DNA from: JANSYL01 sp965229695
GTDB lineage: Bacteria > Pseudomonadota > Alphaproteobacteria > Rhodobacterales > Rhodobacteraceae
NCBI GenBank assembly: GCA_965229695.1
Contig: OZ245921.1
Span: 186,001-250,000, forward strand
Length of the DNA stretch: 64,000 nucleotides
Reading direction: 5' to 3'
In this document: piece after piece, positions 16,926-26,193 of the stretch
Position numbering within the stretch: position 1 is the first letter of the stretch
Layout of the letters: each line of letters starts with the position of its first letter
The notes under the pieces: model-generated
Told to the model about the DNA's origin: nothing
The model's database searches: none
Seen by the model: only the letters and a program-made list of their open reading frames with translations
Translations under genes and position numbers: made by a program

Positions 16926-19900
16926 ATGGGTCGCCAAACTCTTCCCTTCGCGATCCAGCCCGTTGAGTGTAGGGATGACGCATCGGCTCCGATTGGCAGG
17001 GCGGGCAAGTACGCGATGAAAGACGACCGCGATCGCAGATTGGGCGTGGATGGGCTGATTGTCCGCCTTCTTGCCGATCTGGCGCGTGTTGGGGCGGAAG
17101 ATGCGGACACCCTGATCGATGACGCAATTGGACAGCTTGGCCAGTTTGCCGGCGCCGACCGCTGCTATGTCTTTCAAATCTCTGACGGCACGCTGATGCA
17201 CAACACCCATGAATGGGTGGCACCGGGCACCGAAGCCGTCATCGACGATCTGCAAAACCTGCCACTTGATTTGATGGGCCCGGGCCTGCCTGCCTTTTGG
17301 GCTGACGAGGCATTTCACCTGCCCGATGTCGAAGGTTGGCAGACCGATGCTGAGTTAAAACCCGTTCTGATGGAACAGGGGATCAAAGCGATTTTGATGG
17401 TCCCATTCCACGATGAAAACGGCCTGGCTGGATTTACCGGTTTTGACAACACACAGCGCGCCGAAGCCTTTGACGAAACGGTTGTCTACCTTCTCAAATC
17501 GGCCACCGATATCATCGGCACGACACTGCAACGCCTGAAGGCCGAGGCCAAGCACAAGCTGATCGAGGAGGAGCTTCGCCGCACCACCCAGCGCATCAGT
17601 AGTATCTTCCAAGCCATTCCAGAGATGATTTTCGAGCTGGATGGCGACCGCCGCTATACAGGCCTTGCCACCGGTCAGCCCGAAGACATGATCGTGCCGA
17701 TCGAAGAACGAACCGGGAAACACGTCAATGAGGTGCTGCCCCCCTTCCTGGCAAACATCGTCAATCGCGGCGTAGATGTCGCCGAAACCGGCCATATTTC
17801 CGAGCCCGAACGCTATGAGCTGACCCTGCGTGGCAAACGGATGTGGCATGAGCTGACTGTTGCCCCCGTCGGCACGCCAGGCAGCGATGAGTTTCGCAGC
17901 ATCATCATCGTGCGCGATGTGACCGACGATGAATGGTCGCGCGGCAAGCTAGAACGTCTCAGCCAAGTGGCGCGGATGATGACCAACCTGGTCATCCTGA
18001 CCGATGCCGACGGCAATGTGCTGTGGAGCAATCCGGCCTTCTGCAAGCGTTCGGGCTACAGCTCGAACGAGATGAAGGGCAAGCCACTGGTCGATTTCAC
18101 CCGTTCGCCCAATTCCGACCCAAAGGTTGGCGCCAAAATCGGCAAGGCCATGGCCCAACAGAAACCGTTCCGCGGCGTGATCCTGAACGCTACCCGGTCA
18201 GGCGAAGAATACTGGGTCGATCTCAATATCAGCGCGGTGACCGAAAGTGTTTCGGGCGACACCGTTTTGATCCATGTCGCCACCGACATCACCAACCAGA
18301 AATCGGCACAAGAAGATCTGGCGCATTTCAAAGAGCTGCTCGAAAGCGCCATTGACGCCCTGCCCGACGCCTTTGCGTATTTTGACCGAGAAGACAAACT
18401 GGTCATCTGCAATGAGCGGTATCGTGAGTTCTATCCGAAATCGGCCGATAAAATCGTCCCCGGCGTCGATTTCGAAGAACTGATCCGCTACGGCGTTGCG
18501 CAGGGCGAATATTCCGACGCGACCGGCCGCGAAGAAGAATGGATCGAAGAACGGCTGGAACGCCACCGCAACCCCGGCGAGCCTTTGGAACAAGCGCTGG
18601 CCGATGGGCGCTGGTTGCAGATTCTGGAACAGCCCACCTCCGATGGTGGGCGCGTTGGCATGCGCGTCGATGTGACCGCCCTGAAGCGCGCCGAGGATCG
18701 GCTTGCGGGTATCATCGACGGGGCCGAGGTTGGCACCTGGGAATGGGTTCGCGGCCAGGATGAGATTGCCGTCAACGACCGCTATTCCGAGATGCTTGGC
18801 CTGCCCCATGAAGAGCTTGACCGCCGCCCGGTACATGCCTTTATCGGCATGGTTGTGGGCGAAGATCGGATGCAGGTCGCCCAAAACATGGAGGCATTGT
18901 TGCGCGGCGAGACCGAGTTTTTTGCCGCCGAATTCCGTATGCGCCATGCCGATGGCAGCGCCATTTGGGTGGAAACGCGCGGCCGTGTGGTGACGCGCAG
19001 CGCCGATGGCAGGCCCAAACGGGTTTCGGGCGTGCAGATGGATATCACCAGCCGCAAAGCCTCGGAACTGGCGCTGAAAAAAGCCAATACCGACCTGACC
19101 GAAGCGCTGACGCAACGCGACGCCGCCGAACGCCGGTTCTTTGACATCGCAAGCCTCTCGACCGACTGGTTCTTTGAGGTCGATGCCAATCTGGTGCACA
19201 GCTATCTGTCAGAAAACTTCTCCAAGCTCGCTGATATCGAGGTTGCGGATTTCATTGGCCGTCCGCTGCATGACCTGCGTGACCTGTCGCGCGGCCCCTA
19301 TAGCACCAACCGCAATTGGAAAGAGTTGCAGGCAGCCTTCTCCGAAGAAGGCGGCTGCCATAACTTTATTTTCCAAGCCACCGCGCGCGATGGCAGCGAC
19401 CGCTGGCTGCGCCTGGCCGCCACGCCGATCACAACCCGGTCGGGCCATATCACCGGCTATCGCGGCGTCGGCACCGATGTAACCGAGCTCTATACCGAAC
19501 GCCTGAAAGCCTTGCAGGCCAGTGAGGCCAAAAGCCTGTTCCTGGCCAATATGAGCCACGAGATCCGCACGCCATTGAACGGTGTTCTGGGCATGGCCGA
19601 ACTGCTTGCGCCGACCCTGACCGATGATCGCCAGCGCTCGATGATCTCGACCATCCATAGCTCGGGTGAGTTACTGCTGAGCCTGCTGAACAACATCTTG
19701 GATATGTCCAAGATCGAAGCTGGCAAGCTTGAGATTGTGGATGCCCCCTTTGCCCCGAATGTCTTGGGCAATGAAGCGAACGAGGTTTATGGTGCCCTGT
19801 CGCGCAACAAGGGTGTCGATTTTGAGCTGACCGTCAATGAAGGGGCGCAGTTTGGCCGTTTGGGCGATGTGCACCGCTTGCGGCAGATTTTGCATAACCT

Positions 19901-20693
19901 GTTGAACAACGCAGTGAAATTCACCGCAGACGGCACGGTACGGCTTAGGGTTTTGGCCGAACCCGGCGCGCCTGTTGTGTTCGAAGTTTCCGACAGCGGC
20001 ATCGGCATGACCGACGAACAGGTCGCCGTGGTGTTTGAGGCGTTCCAACAGGCGGACAAGACCACATCGGGCCAGTTTGGTGGCACCGGCCTGGGCCTGG
20101 CTGTGGTGCGCGAGCTCGTCACCTTGATGAAGGGTGAGATTAAGGTTGAAAGCACGCCGGGCGTTGGCACGACCATCCGTATCGTCCTGCCCCTGCCCGA
20201 GGTGGAACTGGCTGAAGACACCGCCGAGACGGTCGAAGAAGACGCGTTGGCAACCGCTGAAAACCGCTTTGCCGACCGCCGTGTCCTGCTGGTCGATGAC
20301 AGCACCACAAATCTCTTTGTCGGGCGCTCGATGCTGGAGGAAACCGGCTGCGATATTGTCGAGGCCACCGATGGCCAGACGGCCATCGATCAAGTCACCG
20401 CAGCCTTCGATGGCCCCGAAGCCGATCAATTCGATATCGTGCTGTTGGATATTTCGATGCCGCATATGGATGGGCTGGAAACCATCGCCCATATCCGCGC
20501 GGCGGAAAAGGCGCAGGGCCGTCCGCCCATGCCCATCATCGCCGTCACCGCCAATGCCATGGCCCATCAGGTGGCCGATTACATAGTGGCCGGCTTTGAC
20601 AGTTATCTGGCCAAACCCTATCGCCGCGTCGATTTGCTGGAGGTGATGGGCGCATTCCTGCCCCAGCGCGAGGAGGTCGAACATGACGGATGA
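16926..20693 (+). CDS. Hybrid sensor histidine kinase with GAF and multiple PAS domains
   Basis: A 1255-residue soluble kinase with no membrane segment, so it senses a cytoplasmic signal. Approximate order: GAF (40-205), five PAS-like domains (220-335, 345-465, 470-590, 595-715, 735-860), HisKA with His878 in SHEIRTPLNG, HATPase (985-1095, with DSGIGM and GGTGLGLAV), and C-terminal REC (1118-1245) with phospho-acceptor Asp1175. Its neighbours are an HPt protein and two response regulators, giving a complete four-step relay. A second Met at 17016 (residue 31) is an alternative start. Confidence 0.92.
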   Translation: MGRQTLPFAIQPVECRDDASAPIGRAGKYAMKDDRDRRLGVDGLIVRLLADLARVGAEDADTLIDDAIGQLGQFAGADRCYVFQISDGTLMHNTHEWVAPGTEAVIDDLQNLPLDLMGPGLPAFWADEAFHLPDVEGWQTDAELKPVLMEQGIKAILMVPFHDENGLAGFTGFDNTQRAEAFDETVVYLLKSATDIIGTTLQRLKAEAKHKLIEEELRRTTQRISSIFQAIPEMIFELDGDRRYTGLATGQPEDMIVPIEERTGKHVNEVLPPFLANIVNRGVDVAETGHISEPERYELTLRGKRMWHELTVAPVGTPGSDEFRSIIIVRDVTDDEWSRGKLERLSQVARMMTNLVILTDADGNVLWSNPAFCKRSGYSSNEMKGKPLVDFTRSPNSDPKVGAKIGKAMAQQKPFRGVILNATRSGEEYWVDLNISAVTESVSGDTVLIHVATDITNQKSAQEDLAHFKELLESAIDALPDAFAYFDREDKLVICNERYREFYPKSADKIVPGVDFEELIRYGVAQGEYSDATGREEEWIEERLERHRNPGEPLEQALADGRWLQILEQPTSDGGRVGMRVDVTALKRAEDRLAGIIDGAEVGTWEWVRGQDEIAVNDRYSEMLGLPHEELDRRPVHAFIGMVVGEDRMQVAQNMEALLRGETEFFAAEFRMRHADGSAIWVETRGRVVTRSADGRPKRVSGVQMDITSRKASELALKKANTDLTEALTQRDAAERRFFDIASLSTDWFFEVDANLVHSYLSENFSKLADIEVADFIGRPLHDLRDLSRGPYSTNRNWKELQAAFSEEGGCHNFIFQATARDGSDRWLRLAATPITTRSGHITGYRGVGTDVTELYTERLKALQASEAKSLFLANMSHEIRTPLNGVLGMAELLAPTLTDDRQRSMISTIHSSGELLLSLLNNILDMSKIEAGKLEIVDAPFAPNVLGNEANEVYGALSRNKGVDFELTVNEGAQFGRLGDVHRLRQILHNLLNNAVKFTADGTVRLRVLAEPGAPVVFEVSDSGIGMTDEQVAVVFEAFQQADKTTSGQFGGTGLGLAVVRELVTLMKGEIKVESTPGVGTTIRIVLPLPEVELAEDTAETVEEDALATAENRFADRRVLLVDDSTTNLFVGRSMLEETGCDIVEATDGQTAIDQVTAAFDGPEADQFDIVLLDISMPHMDGLETIAHIRAAEKAQGRPPMPIIAVTANAMAHQVADYIVAGFDSYLAKPYRRVDLLEVMGAFLPQREEVEHDG

Positions 20694-21108
20694 GCTGGCA
20701 GAAAAAACGCCCGAAGCGGCAGAAGGCGCCCCGCGCAAGCGCACGGTCTTGATTGCAGATGACGATGGGATCGTGCAGCAGATGCTGACCCAAATCCTCG
20801 AAATGGCGGGCGGGTTTGAATGCACGGTGGTCTCTGAAACCCATGGCGCACTGGTGCAAGCGATCTCAAAACCCTTTGACCTGCTGATGTTCGACCGCAA
20901 CATGCCGCCCACCGAAGGTGATCGCGTGATCCGCGCCTTGCGCACAGGGGCCAACCCGAACCGTCGGTCGCCCATGATCTTGATGACGGCCGAAGTTGAT
21001 CATGTGCAAAAAGGCGACGTGACCCGGGGTGAGGCCAGCATCTACCTGCCCAAACCGATCAATCCCGGTGTTTTGCTGGAACAGATCAATGGTTTGGTGA
21101 AGGCCTAA
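20683..21108 (+). CDS. Single-domain response regulator
   Basis: A 141-residue protein with a 20-residue acidic leader and one REC domain. The acidic pocket is DDD26-28, the phospho-acceptor is Asp71 (LLMFDRNMP), with Thr in ILMTAEV and Lys in YLPKPIN. There is no output domain, so it acts through protein contact, as a phosphate sink, or by passing phosphate on. It overlaps the hybrid kinase by 11 bases, so the two are translationally coupled. The target is not evident. Confidence 0.85.
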   Translation: MTDELAEKTPEAAEGAPRKRTVLIADDDGIVQQMLTQILEMAGGFECTVVSETHGALVQAISKPFDLLMFDRNMPPTEGDRVIRALRTGANPNRRSPMILMTAEVDHVQKGDVTRGEASIYLPKPINPGVLLEQINGLVKA

Positions 21109-21132
21109 ACCAGGCGACCCACCCTTCGCGTC

Positions 21133-22500
21133 TCAACCCAAAAGATGTTTCTTGATCGCCGCCACACCTTTGGCCACGCGGTCGGCATCGCCCCGCGCTT
21201 CGACATTCAACCGCACCACCGGTTCGGTGTTGGAACTGCGCAGGCTAAAGCGCCAATCGCCCAGATCCAGGCCTAGACCGTCCATTTCATCAACCGCTTT
21301 GGCCTCGGGCTCGAACGCGGCGCGAACGCGCGCAATGGCCGCTTTGGGGTCATCCAGGCGAAAGTTCAGTTCACCTGAGGAGGGGAAGGCTGCCATCCGG
21401 CTTGCGACCAAATCCGCCAAGGGCCCATGGCGGCTGACCAGTTCGGCCACCAAAAGCCAGGGGATCATCCCGGAATCGCAATAGACGAAATCCTTGAAGT
21501 AATGATGCGCCGACATCTCACCGCCATATACGGCATCCTCATCCCGCAGCGCCTGTTTGATAAAGGCGTGGCCCGTGCGCGCCTGCACGGCCCGCCCCCC
21601 GGCTTTGGCGACGACATCTTGGGTGTTCCAGATGATGCGTGGATCGTGGATGATGGCCGCGCCGGGGGTTTTGTCCAAGAACGCTTCGGCCAATAGGCCA
21701 ACGACATATTCCCCGTCGATGAAGCCGCCGGTGTGATCGAAAAAGAAGCAGCGGTCGAAATCGCCATCCCAGGCCACGCCAAAATCCGCGCCACTATCGA
21801 GGACGGCCTGGGCCGTCGCGGGGCGGTTTTCGGGCAAGAGCGGGTTCGGAATGCCTTGCGGAAAGCTGCCATCGGGCTCGTGGAACAGGCGCTCAAACTG
21901 TAGCGGCGCGCCCAGCGCTTCCAAGCGATCCGCAATCGCGTCAAAACAGGGGCCGGCCGCACCATGCCCGGCATTGACCAGTATTTTCAGCGGTTTGAGA
22001 TCGGCCACATCAACGAAGGAGGCAACGCGTTCGACATAAGCCGCGCGTGCCTCTGCCGCGACATCCTCAGTACTACCGCCGCTGATGGCCGCCCCAAACG
22101 CATCAGCCTCCGCCAGGTTGCGGATCTGGGCAAGCCCGGTGGCCGCGTCCAACGGTGCCGATCCCGCGCGCACCATTTTCATCCCGTTATAATCCATCGG
22201 GTTATGCGAGGCGGTCACGCAGATGCCGCCATCAGCGCCAAAGTGGCTAGTGGCGAAATACATCTCTTCCGTGCCCGACAGGCCCAGATCCAAGACCCGG
22301 CACCCTTCGTCGACCAAGGCCCGCGCCACGCTGGCCGACAGGCTTTCCGAGCTTGCACGCACATCGCGGCCCAGAACAACTGTTTTGGCCCCCAGCGCAC
22401 GCGCAAAGCCCCGTCCGATGCGATAAGCAATCGCCTCATCCAAATCGACGCCAAGCTGGCCCCGCACATCGTAAGCTTTAAAGCATGTCAGTGCCGTCAT
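21133..22500 (-). CDS. manB: Phosphomannomutase/phosphoglucomutase
   Basis: A 455-residue alpha-D-phosphohexomutase converting mannose-6-phosphate to mannose-1-phosphate. The phosphoserine loop is TASHNPMDYNGMK (around residues 96-108), the metal loop is DGDFDRC (about 243-249), and the sugar-specificity loop GEMSAHHYF is near 329. It overlaps the mannose-1-phosphate guanylyltransferase gene by four bases. With manC, fcl and gmd it forms a minus-strand operon for GDP-mannose and GDP-L-fucose. Confidence 0.9.
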   Translation of the reverse strand: MTALTCFKAYDVRGQLGVDLDEAIAYRIGRGFARALGAKTVVLGRDVRASSESLSASVARALVDEGCRVLDLGLSGTEEMYFATSHFGADGGICVTASHNPMDYNGMKMVRAGSAPLDAATGLAQIRNLAEADAFGAAISGGSTEDVAAEARAAYVERVASFVDVADLKPLKILVNAGHGAAGPCFDAIADRLEALGAPLQFERLFHEPDGSFPQGIPNPLLPENRPATAQAVLDSGADFGVAWDGDFDRCFFFDHTGGFIDGEYVVGLLAEAFLDKTPGAAIIHDPRIIWNTQDVVAKAGGRAVQARTGHAFIKQALRDEDAVYGGEMSAHHYFKDFVYCDSGMIPWLLVAELVSRHGPLADLVASRMAAFPSSGELNFRLDDPKAAIARVRAAFEPEAKAVDEMDGLGLDLGDWRFSLRSSNTEPVVRLNVEARGDADRVAKGVAAIKKHLLG

Positions 22501-23945
22501 CCTTTGGCCCCCTGCCCGCGCGCATATACATCTTCGTAGCGAATAATATCGTCTTCACCAAAATAGCTGCCGGTCTGAACCTCGATCAGCGTCAGGGGCA
22601 GCTTGCCAGGGTTTTCCATCCGATGCACGGCCCCCAGGGGGATGTAGACGGATTCATTTTCGCTAACCAATTGCACCGCATCATCAATGGTGACCTTCGC
22701 CGTGCCCTCAACCACAATCCAGTGCTCGGCGCGGTGGTGATGGCTTTGCAGTGATAGGGCTGCGCCCGGGTTCACGACGATGCGTTTGACCTGAAACCGC
22801 GCCCCCAAAACCAGGCTTTCATACCAGCCCCAGGGCCGGTAATCGCGCGGCAGGGTTTCAGCCTGCCCCGCGCCTTGGGTTTTCAAGGATTGGACGGCCA
22901 GTTTCACATCCTGCGCCCGATCCTTATGGGCAACCAGTACCGCGTCGGGCATGGCGACCGCGACGATATCTTGTAGCCCGATACCAACCAAATGCTGGGC
23001 GTCTTGCGTGGCCTGAAGCAGCGTATCCTTGCAATCAATGGCGGTAGCTGGGCCGCTGGCGACAATCCCATCGGCATCCGGCGCGCTTTCACGCCAGACC
23101 GCCTGCCAATCGCCCAGGTCGGACCAAGCCCCGGCATAGGGCACAACGGTCAAGTTCGCCGCACGCTCCATCACCGCATAATCGATAGAGATATCATCAA
23201 GCTTGCCCCAAGGGTCTGCGGCCAGCCGCGTGAACCCCAGATCGCTTTCGCCGCCGTCAACCGCCGCGCGAACCAGTTCCAAGGTCTTGGGTGCGTGCTG
23301 GGCAAAGGCCGCCAACATGGTCGCGGCCGAAAACAAGAATATCCCCGCATTCCAAAGATGCATCCCCCCAGCCAACAACGCCTCGGCTTTGGAGCGGTCG
23401 GGCTTTTCGACAAAGGATTGCAGCGCCTGGGGTGCCGGCGAGAAATCCGCATCCGGTTTCTCGGACAGTTCCAACCAGCCATAGCCCGTTTCAGCCCGAT
23501 CAGGTCGGATGCCAAAGGTGACGATCTGTCCAGCCTCTGCCGCGGGTGCAGCGGCGGCCACAGCGGCGCGGAACCGGTCTGCGTCCGGTATCACATGGTC
23601 GGAGGGCGCGACCAGCATCAAGCCGCCTGGGTCGCGCGCCTCTAGCACCAGGGCGGCAGCACAGATCGCGGCGGCGGTATTGCGCGCCGAAGGCTCAATC
23701 AAAATATCGGCTGGCGCGATTTCAAGCGCGGCCAGTTGCTCGACCACGACAAAGCGAAAATCCGATCCCGTCACGACCGACGGCGCCGCAAACCCCGGCC
23801 CATTCAACCGTAGGGCCGAGGCCTGAAACAGGCTTTCTTCACCCACCAGGTTTGCAAATTGCTTGGGATAGGATTTGCGCGACAAAGGCCAAAGACGCGT
23901 GCCCGAGCCGCCGCATAGAAGAACCGGATGGATGGGGGATGCCAT
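22497..23945 (-). CDS. manC: Mannose-1-phosphate guanylyltransferase/mannose-6-phosphate isomerase
   Basis: A 482-residue bifunctional enzyme of type II. The N-terminal nucleotidyltransferase has LCGGSGTRLWPLSRKSYPKQF (residues 9-29) and the FVEKPD motif near 173. The C-terminal cupin domain (from about 355) includes RPWGWYESL and QSHHHRAEHWIVVEGTA, the metal-binding His cluster of phosphomannose isomerase. It makes GDP-mannose for Gmd. It is four-base coupled to manB. Confidence 0.92.
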   Translation of the reverse strand: MASPIHPVLLCGGSGTRLWPLSRKSYPKQFANLVGEESLFQASALRLNGPGFAAPSVVTGSDFRFVVVEQLAALEIAPADILIEPSARNTAAAICAAALVLEARDPGGLMLVAPSDHVIPDADRFRAAVAAAAPAAEAGQIVTFGIRPDRAETGYGWLELSEKPDADFSPAPQALQSFVEKPDRSKAEALLAGGMHLWNAGIFLFSAATMLAAFAQHAPKTLELVRAAVDGGESDLGFTRLAADPWGKLDDISIDYAVMERAANLTVVPYAGAWSDLGDWQAVWRESAPDADGIVASGPATAIDCKDTLLQATQDAQHLVGIGLQDIVAVAMPDAVLVAHKDRAQDVKLAVQSLKTQGAGQAETLPRDYRPWGWYESLVLGARFQVKRIVVNPGAALSLQSHHHRAEHWIVVEGTAKVTIDDAVQLVSENESVYIPLGAVHRMENPGKLPLTLIEVQTGSYFGEDDIIRYEDVYARGQGAKG

Positions 23946-23959
23946 TGCTCTGCCCTATG

Positions 23960-24931
23960 TTACGCGCGGATCGCCGTCTGATTGTCCAAAAACCACCGAT
24001 AGGTTTCAGCGATCCCTTGTTCGAGGGTGATCTTCGCCTGCCACCCCATTTCCGACAAGCGCTCCACGCCCATCAATTTGCGCATGGTGCCATCAGGCTT
24101 CGACGGGTCGGTCACGATCTGACCTTTGAACCCGGTGATCCGCGCCACCAATTCAGCAAGCTCCAGGATCGACACATCTTGCCCCCAACCGACATTGATG
24201 TGGCTCAGCATCGGGTCGGTATTGGCGTCATATGCATCTTTTGGCAGATCAAGCACAAACAACGACGCCTCGGCCATGTCATCCACATGCAAAAATTCAC
24301 GGCGGGGCGTGCCAGTGCCCCAGATCACGACCTGATCCTGCCCGGATTGGGCGGCCTCGTGAAAGCGGCGGATCAAGGCCGGTAGCACGTGGCTGTTTTG
24401 CGGATGGAAATTGTCGCCGGGCCCATAAAGATTGGTGGGCATCACACTGCGGTAATCCGTGCCATGCTGCCGATTATAGCTTTCGCATAGCTTGATCCCC
24501 GCGATCTTGGCGATAGCGTAGGGCTCATTCGTTGGCTCCAACACCCCGGTCAATAGCGCGGTTTCGCGCATCGGCTGCGGCGCCTCTCTCGGGTAGATGC
24601 AGGAGGAACCAAGCTGCAACAACCGCGTCACGCCAGCGGCAAAAGCTTGATGGATCACATTACACTCGATCATCAGGTTTTCATAAATGAAATCCGCGGG
24701 ATAGGTGTTGTTTGCCAAGATCCCACCAACCTTGGCCGCCGCCAGGATCACCAAATCTGGCCGCTCGGATTGAAAGAAATCCGCCACCGCCGCCTGGTTG
24801 GTCAGGTCCAACTCGGCATGGGTGCGGGTGACAAACTCAAGCTCTGCCCCTTGGGCCGCGCGCACCTGAAGCTGCCGCAAGATCGCCGCGCCAACCATGC
24901 CCCGATGTCCTGCGATGTAAACCTTGGGCAT
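23960..24931 (-). CDS. fcl: GDP-L-fucose synthase
   Basis: A 323-residue extended SDR that epimerises and reduces GDP-4-keto-6-deoxy-mannose to GDP-L-fucose. GHRGMVGAAILRQL (residues 8-21) binds NADP, GSSCIYP (about 107-113) and YAIAKIAGIKLCE (from about 137) hold the catalytic Ser/Tyr/Lys, and NLYGPGDNFHP follows. It sits 12 bases downstream of gmd in the same transcript, the usual pairing. Confidence 0.93.
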   Translation of the reverse strand: MPKVYIAGHRGMVGAAILRQLQVRAAQGAELEFVTRTHAELDLTNQAAVADFFQSERPDLVILAAAKVGGILANNTYPADFIYENLMIECNVIHQAFAAGVTRLLQLGSSCIYPREAPQPMRETALLTGVLEPTNEPYAIAKIAGIKLCESYNRQHGTDYRSVMPTNLYGPGDNFHPQNSHVLPALIRRFHEAAQSGQDQVVIWGTGTPRREFLHVDDMAEASLFVLDLPKDAYDANTDPMLSHINVGWGQDVSILELAELVARITGFKGQIVTDPSKPDGTMRKLMGVERLSEMGWQAKITLEQGIAETYRWFLDNQTAIRA

Positions 24932-24943
24932 ATCGCGTTCCTT

Positions 24944-26065
24944 TTAGTGTTCCAGTGACACCGGCAATTCATATCCGTGCGACTTCAACAGCGCGTGCCG
25001 CCGCGCGGTCACAAGGTCTTCGGCGACCATTTCAGCGCACATCTCGCGGGCGGTAATCTCTGGCTCCCAACCCAGCTTGGCTTTGGCTTTGGAGGGGTCG
25101 CCGAGCAGCGTTTCCACCTCGGCGGGGCGGAAATAGCGCGGGTCGATGCGCAATACGACATCGCCTGGCTTCACCGCTGGCGCTTTGTCACCCTCAACGC
25201 CGGCGACGGTGGCGACCTCATCGACCCCTTCGCCCGAAAACACGAGCGTGATCCCAAGCTCAGCTGCTGCCCAGGTGATGAACTCGCGCACGGAATACTG
25301 TTTGCCGGTTGCGATCACAAAATCCTCGGGCGTGTCTTGCTGCAGCATCATCCACTGCATGCGCACGTAGTCTTTGGCATGGCCCCAATCGCGCAAGGCG
25401 TCGATATTGCCCATGTAAAGGCATGGCTCCAATCCCTGGGCGATGTTGGCCAACCCCCGCGTGATTTTCCGTGTGACAAAGGTTTCGCCGCGTCTTGGGC
25501 TTTCGTGGTTAAAGAGGATGCCGTTGCACGCGAACATGCCGTAAGCTTCGCGGTAATTCACCGTGATCCAATAGGAATAAAGCTTGGCAACCGCATAAGG
25601 CGAGCGCGGGTGAAACGGCGTGGTTTCCTTTTGCGGTGTCTCCTGAACCAACCCGTAAAGCTCAGAGGTGGAGGCCTGGTAAAAACGCGTCTTCTTCTCA
25701 AGCCCCAGAAAACGGATCGCCTCAAGCAAGCGCAGGGCACCAATGGCATCGACATCGGCGGTGTATTCCGGTGCCTCAAAGCTGACCGCCACATGGCTTT
25801 GCGCCCCGAGGTTATAGACCTCATCGGGTTGTACTTCGGAAATGATCCGGGTCAGGTTCGAAGTGTCGGTCAGGTCCCCATAGTGCAGACGAAACCGGGC
25901 GTTATCGACATGGGGGTCTTGATAGATGTGATCGACGCGTTCGGTGTTGAACAGCGAGGCGCGGCGTTTGATCCCGTGCACCTGATAGCCTTTATCCAGC
26001 AGAAACTCCGCCAGATAGGATCCATCCTGGCCGGTAATCCCAGTAATCAGCGCTGTTTTGGGCAT
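24944..26065 (-). CDS. gmd: GDP-mannose 4,6-dehydratase
   Basis: A 373-residue extended SDR that dehydrates GDP-mannose to GDP-4-keto-6-deoxy-mannose. GITGQDGSYLAEFLLDKGY (residues 8-26) is the diagnostic N-terminus and sets the start at 26065. ASTSELYG (near 127) and YAVAKLYS (near 152) carry the catalytic residues, and NHESPRRGETFVTRKI is a Gmd signature. It is the first gene of the GDP-fucose operon, 128 bases after the AEP transaminase gene on the same strand. Confidence 0.95.
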   Translation of the reverse strand: MPKTALITGITGQDGSYLAEFLLDKGYQVHGIKRRASLFNTERVDHIYQDPHVDNARFRLHYGDLTDTSNLTRIISEVQPDEVYNLGAQSHVAVSFEAPEYTADVDAIGALRLLEAIRFLGLEKKTRFYQASTSELYGLVQETPQKETTPFHPRSPYAVAKLYSYWITVNYREAYGMFACNGILFNHESPRRGETFVTRKITRGLANIAQGLEPCLYMGNIDALRDWGHAKDYVRMQWMMLQQDTPEDFVIATGKQYSVREFITWAAAELGITLVFSGEGVDEVATVAGVEGDKAPAVKPGDVVLRIDPRYFRPAEVETLLGDPSKAKAKLGWEPEITAREMCAEMVAEDLVTARRHALLKSHGYELPVSLEH

Positions 26066-26193
26066 AGGTCGGTGCAATCCTTGTTTGATCGCGGATTAGG
26101 CCGCAACAGGCGCATAAACACGCCCTCATCATCACTAAATTCAACCGCCGAACTATAGATTTGCGCCGTGCGACGCAACGCCAGGCTGGCCCG

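Noticed and set aside
19671..20975. 434-residue open frame antisense to the hybrid kinase
   Set aside because: Lies opposite intact HATPase and REC domains and has no family likeness.
24977..26158. 393-residue open frame antisense to gmd
   Set aside because: gmd and fcl are textbook matches on the other strand; this frame has no motif.
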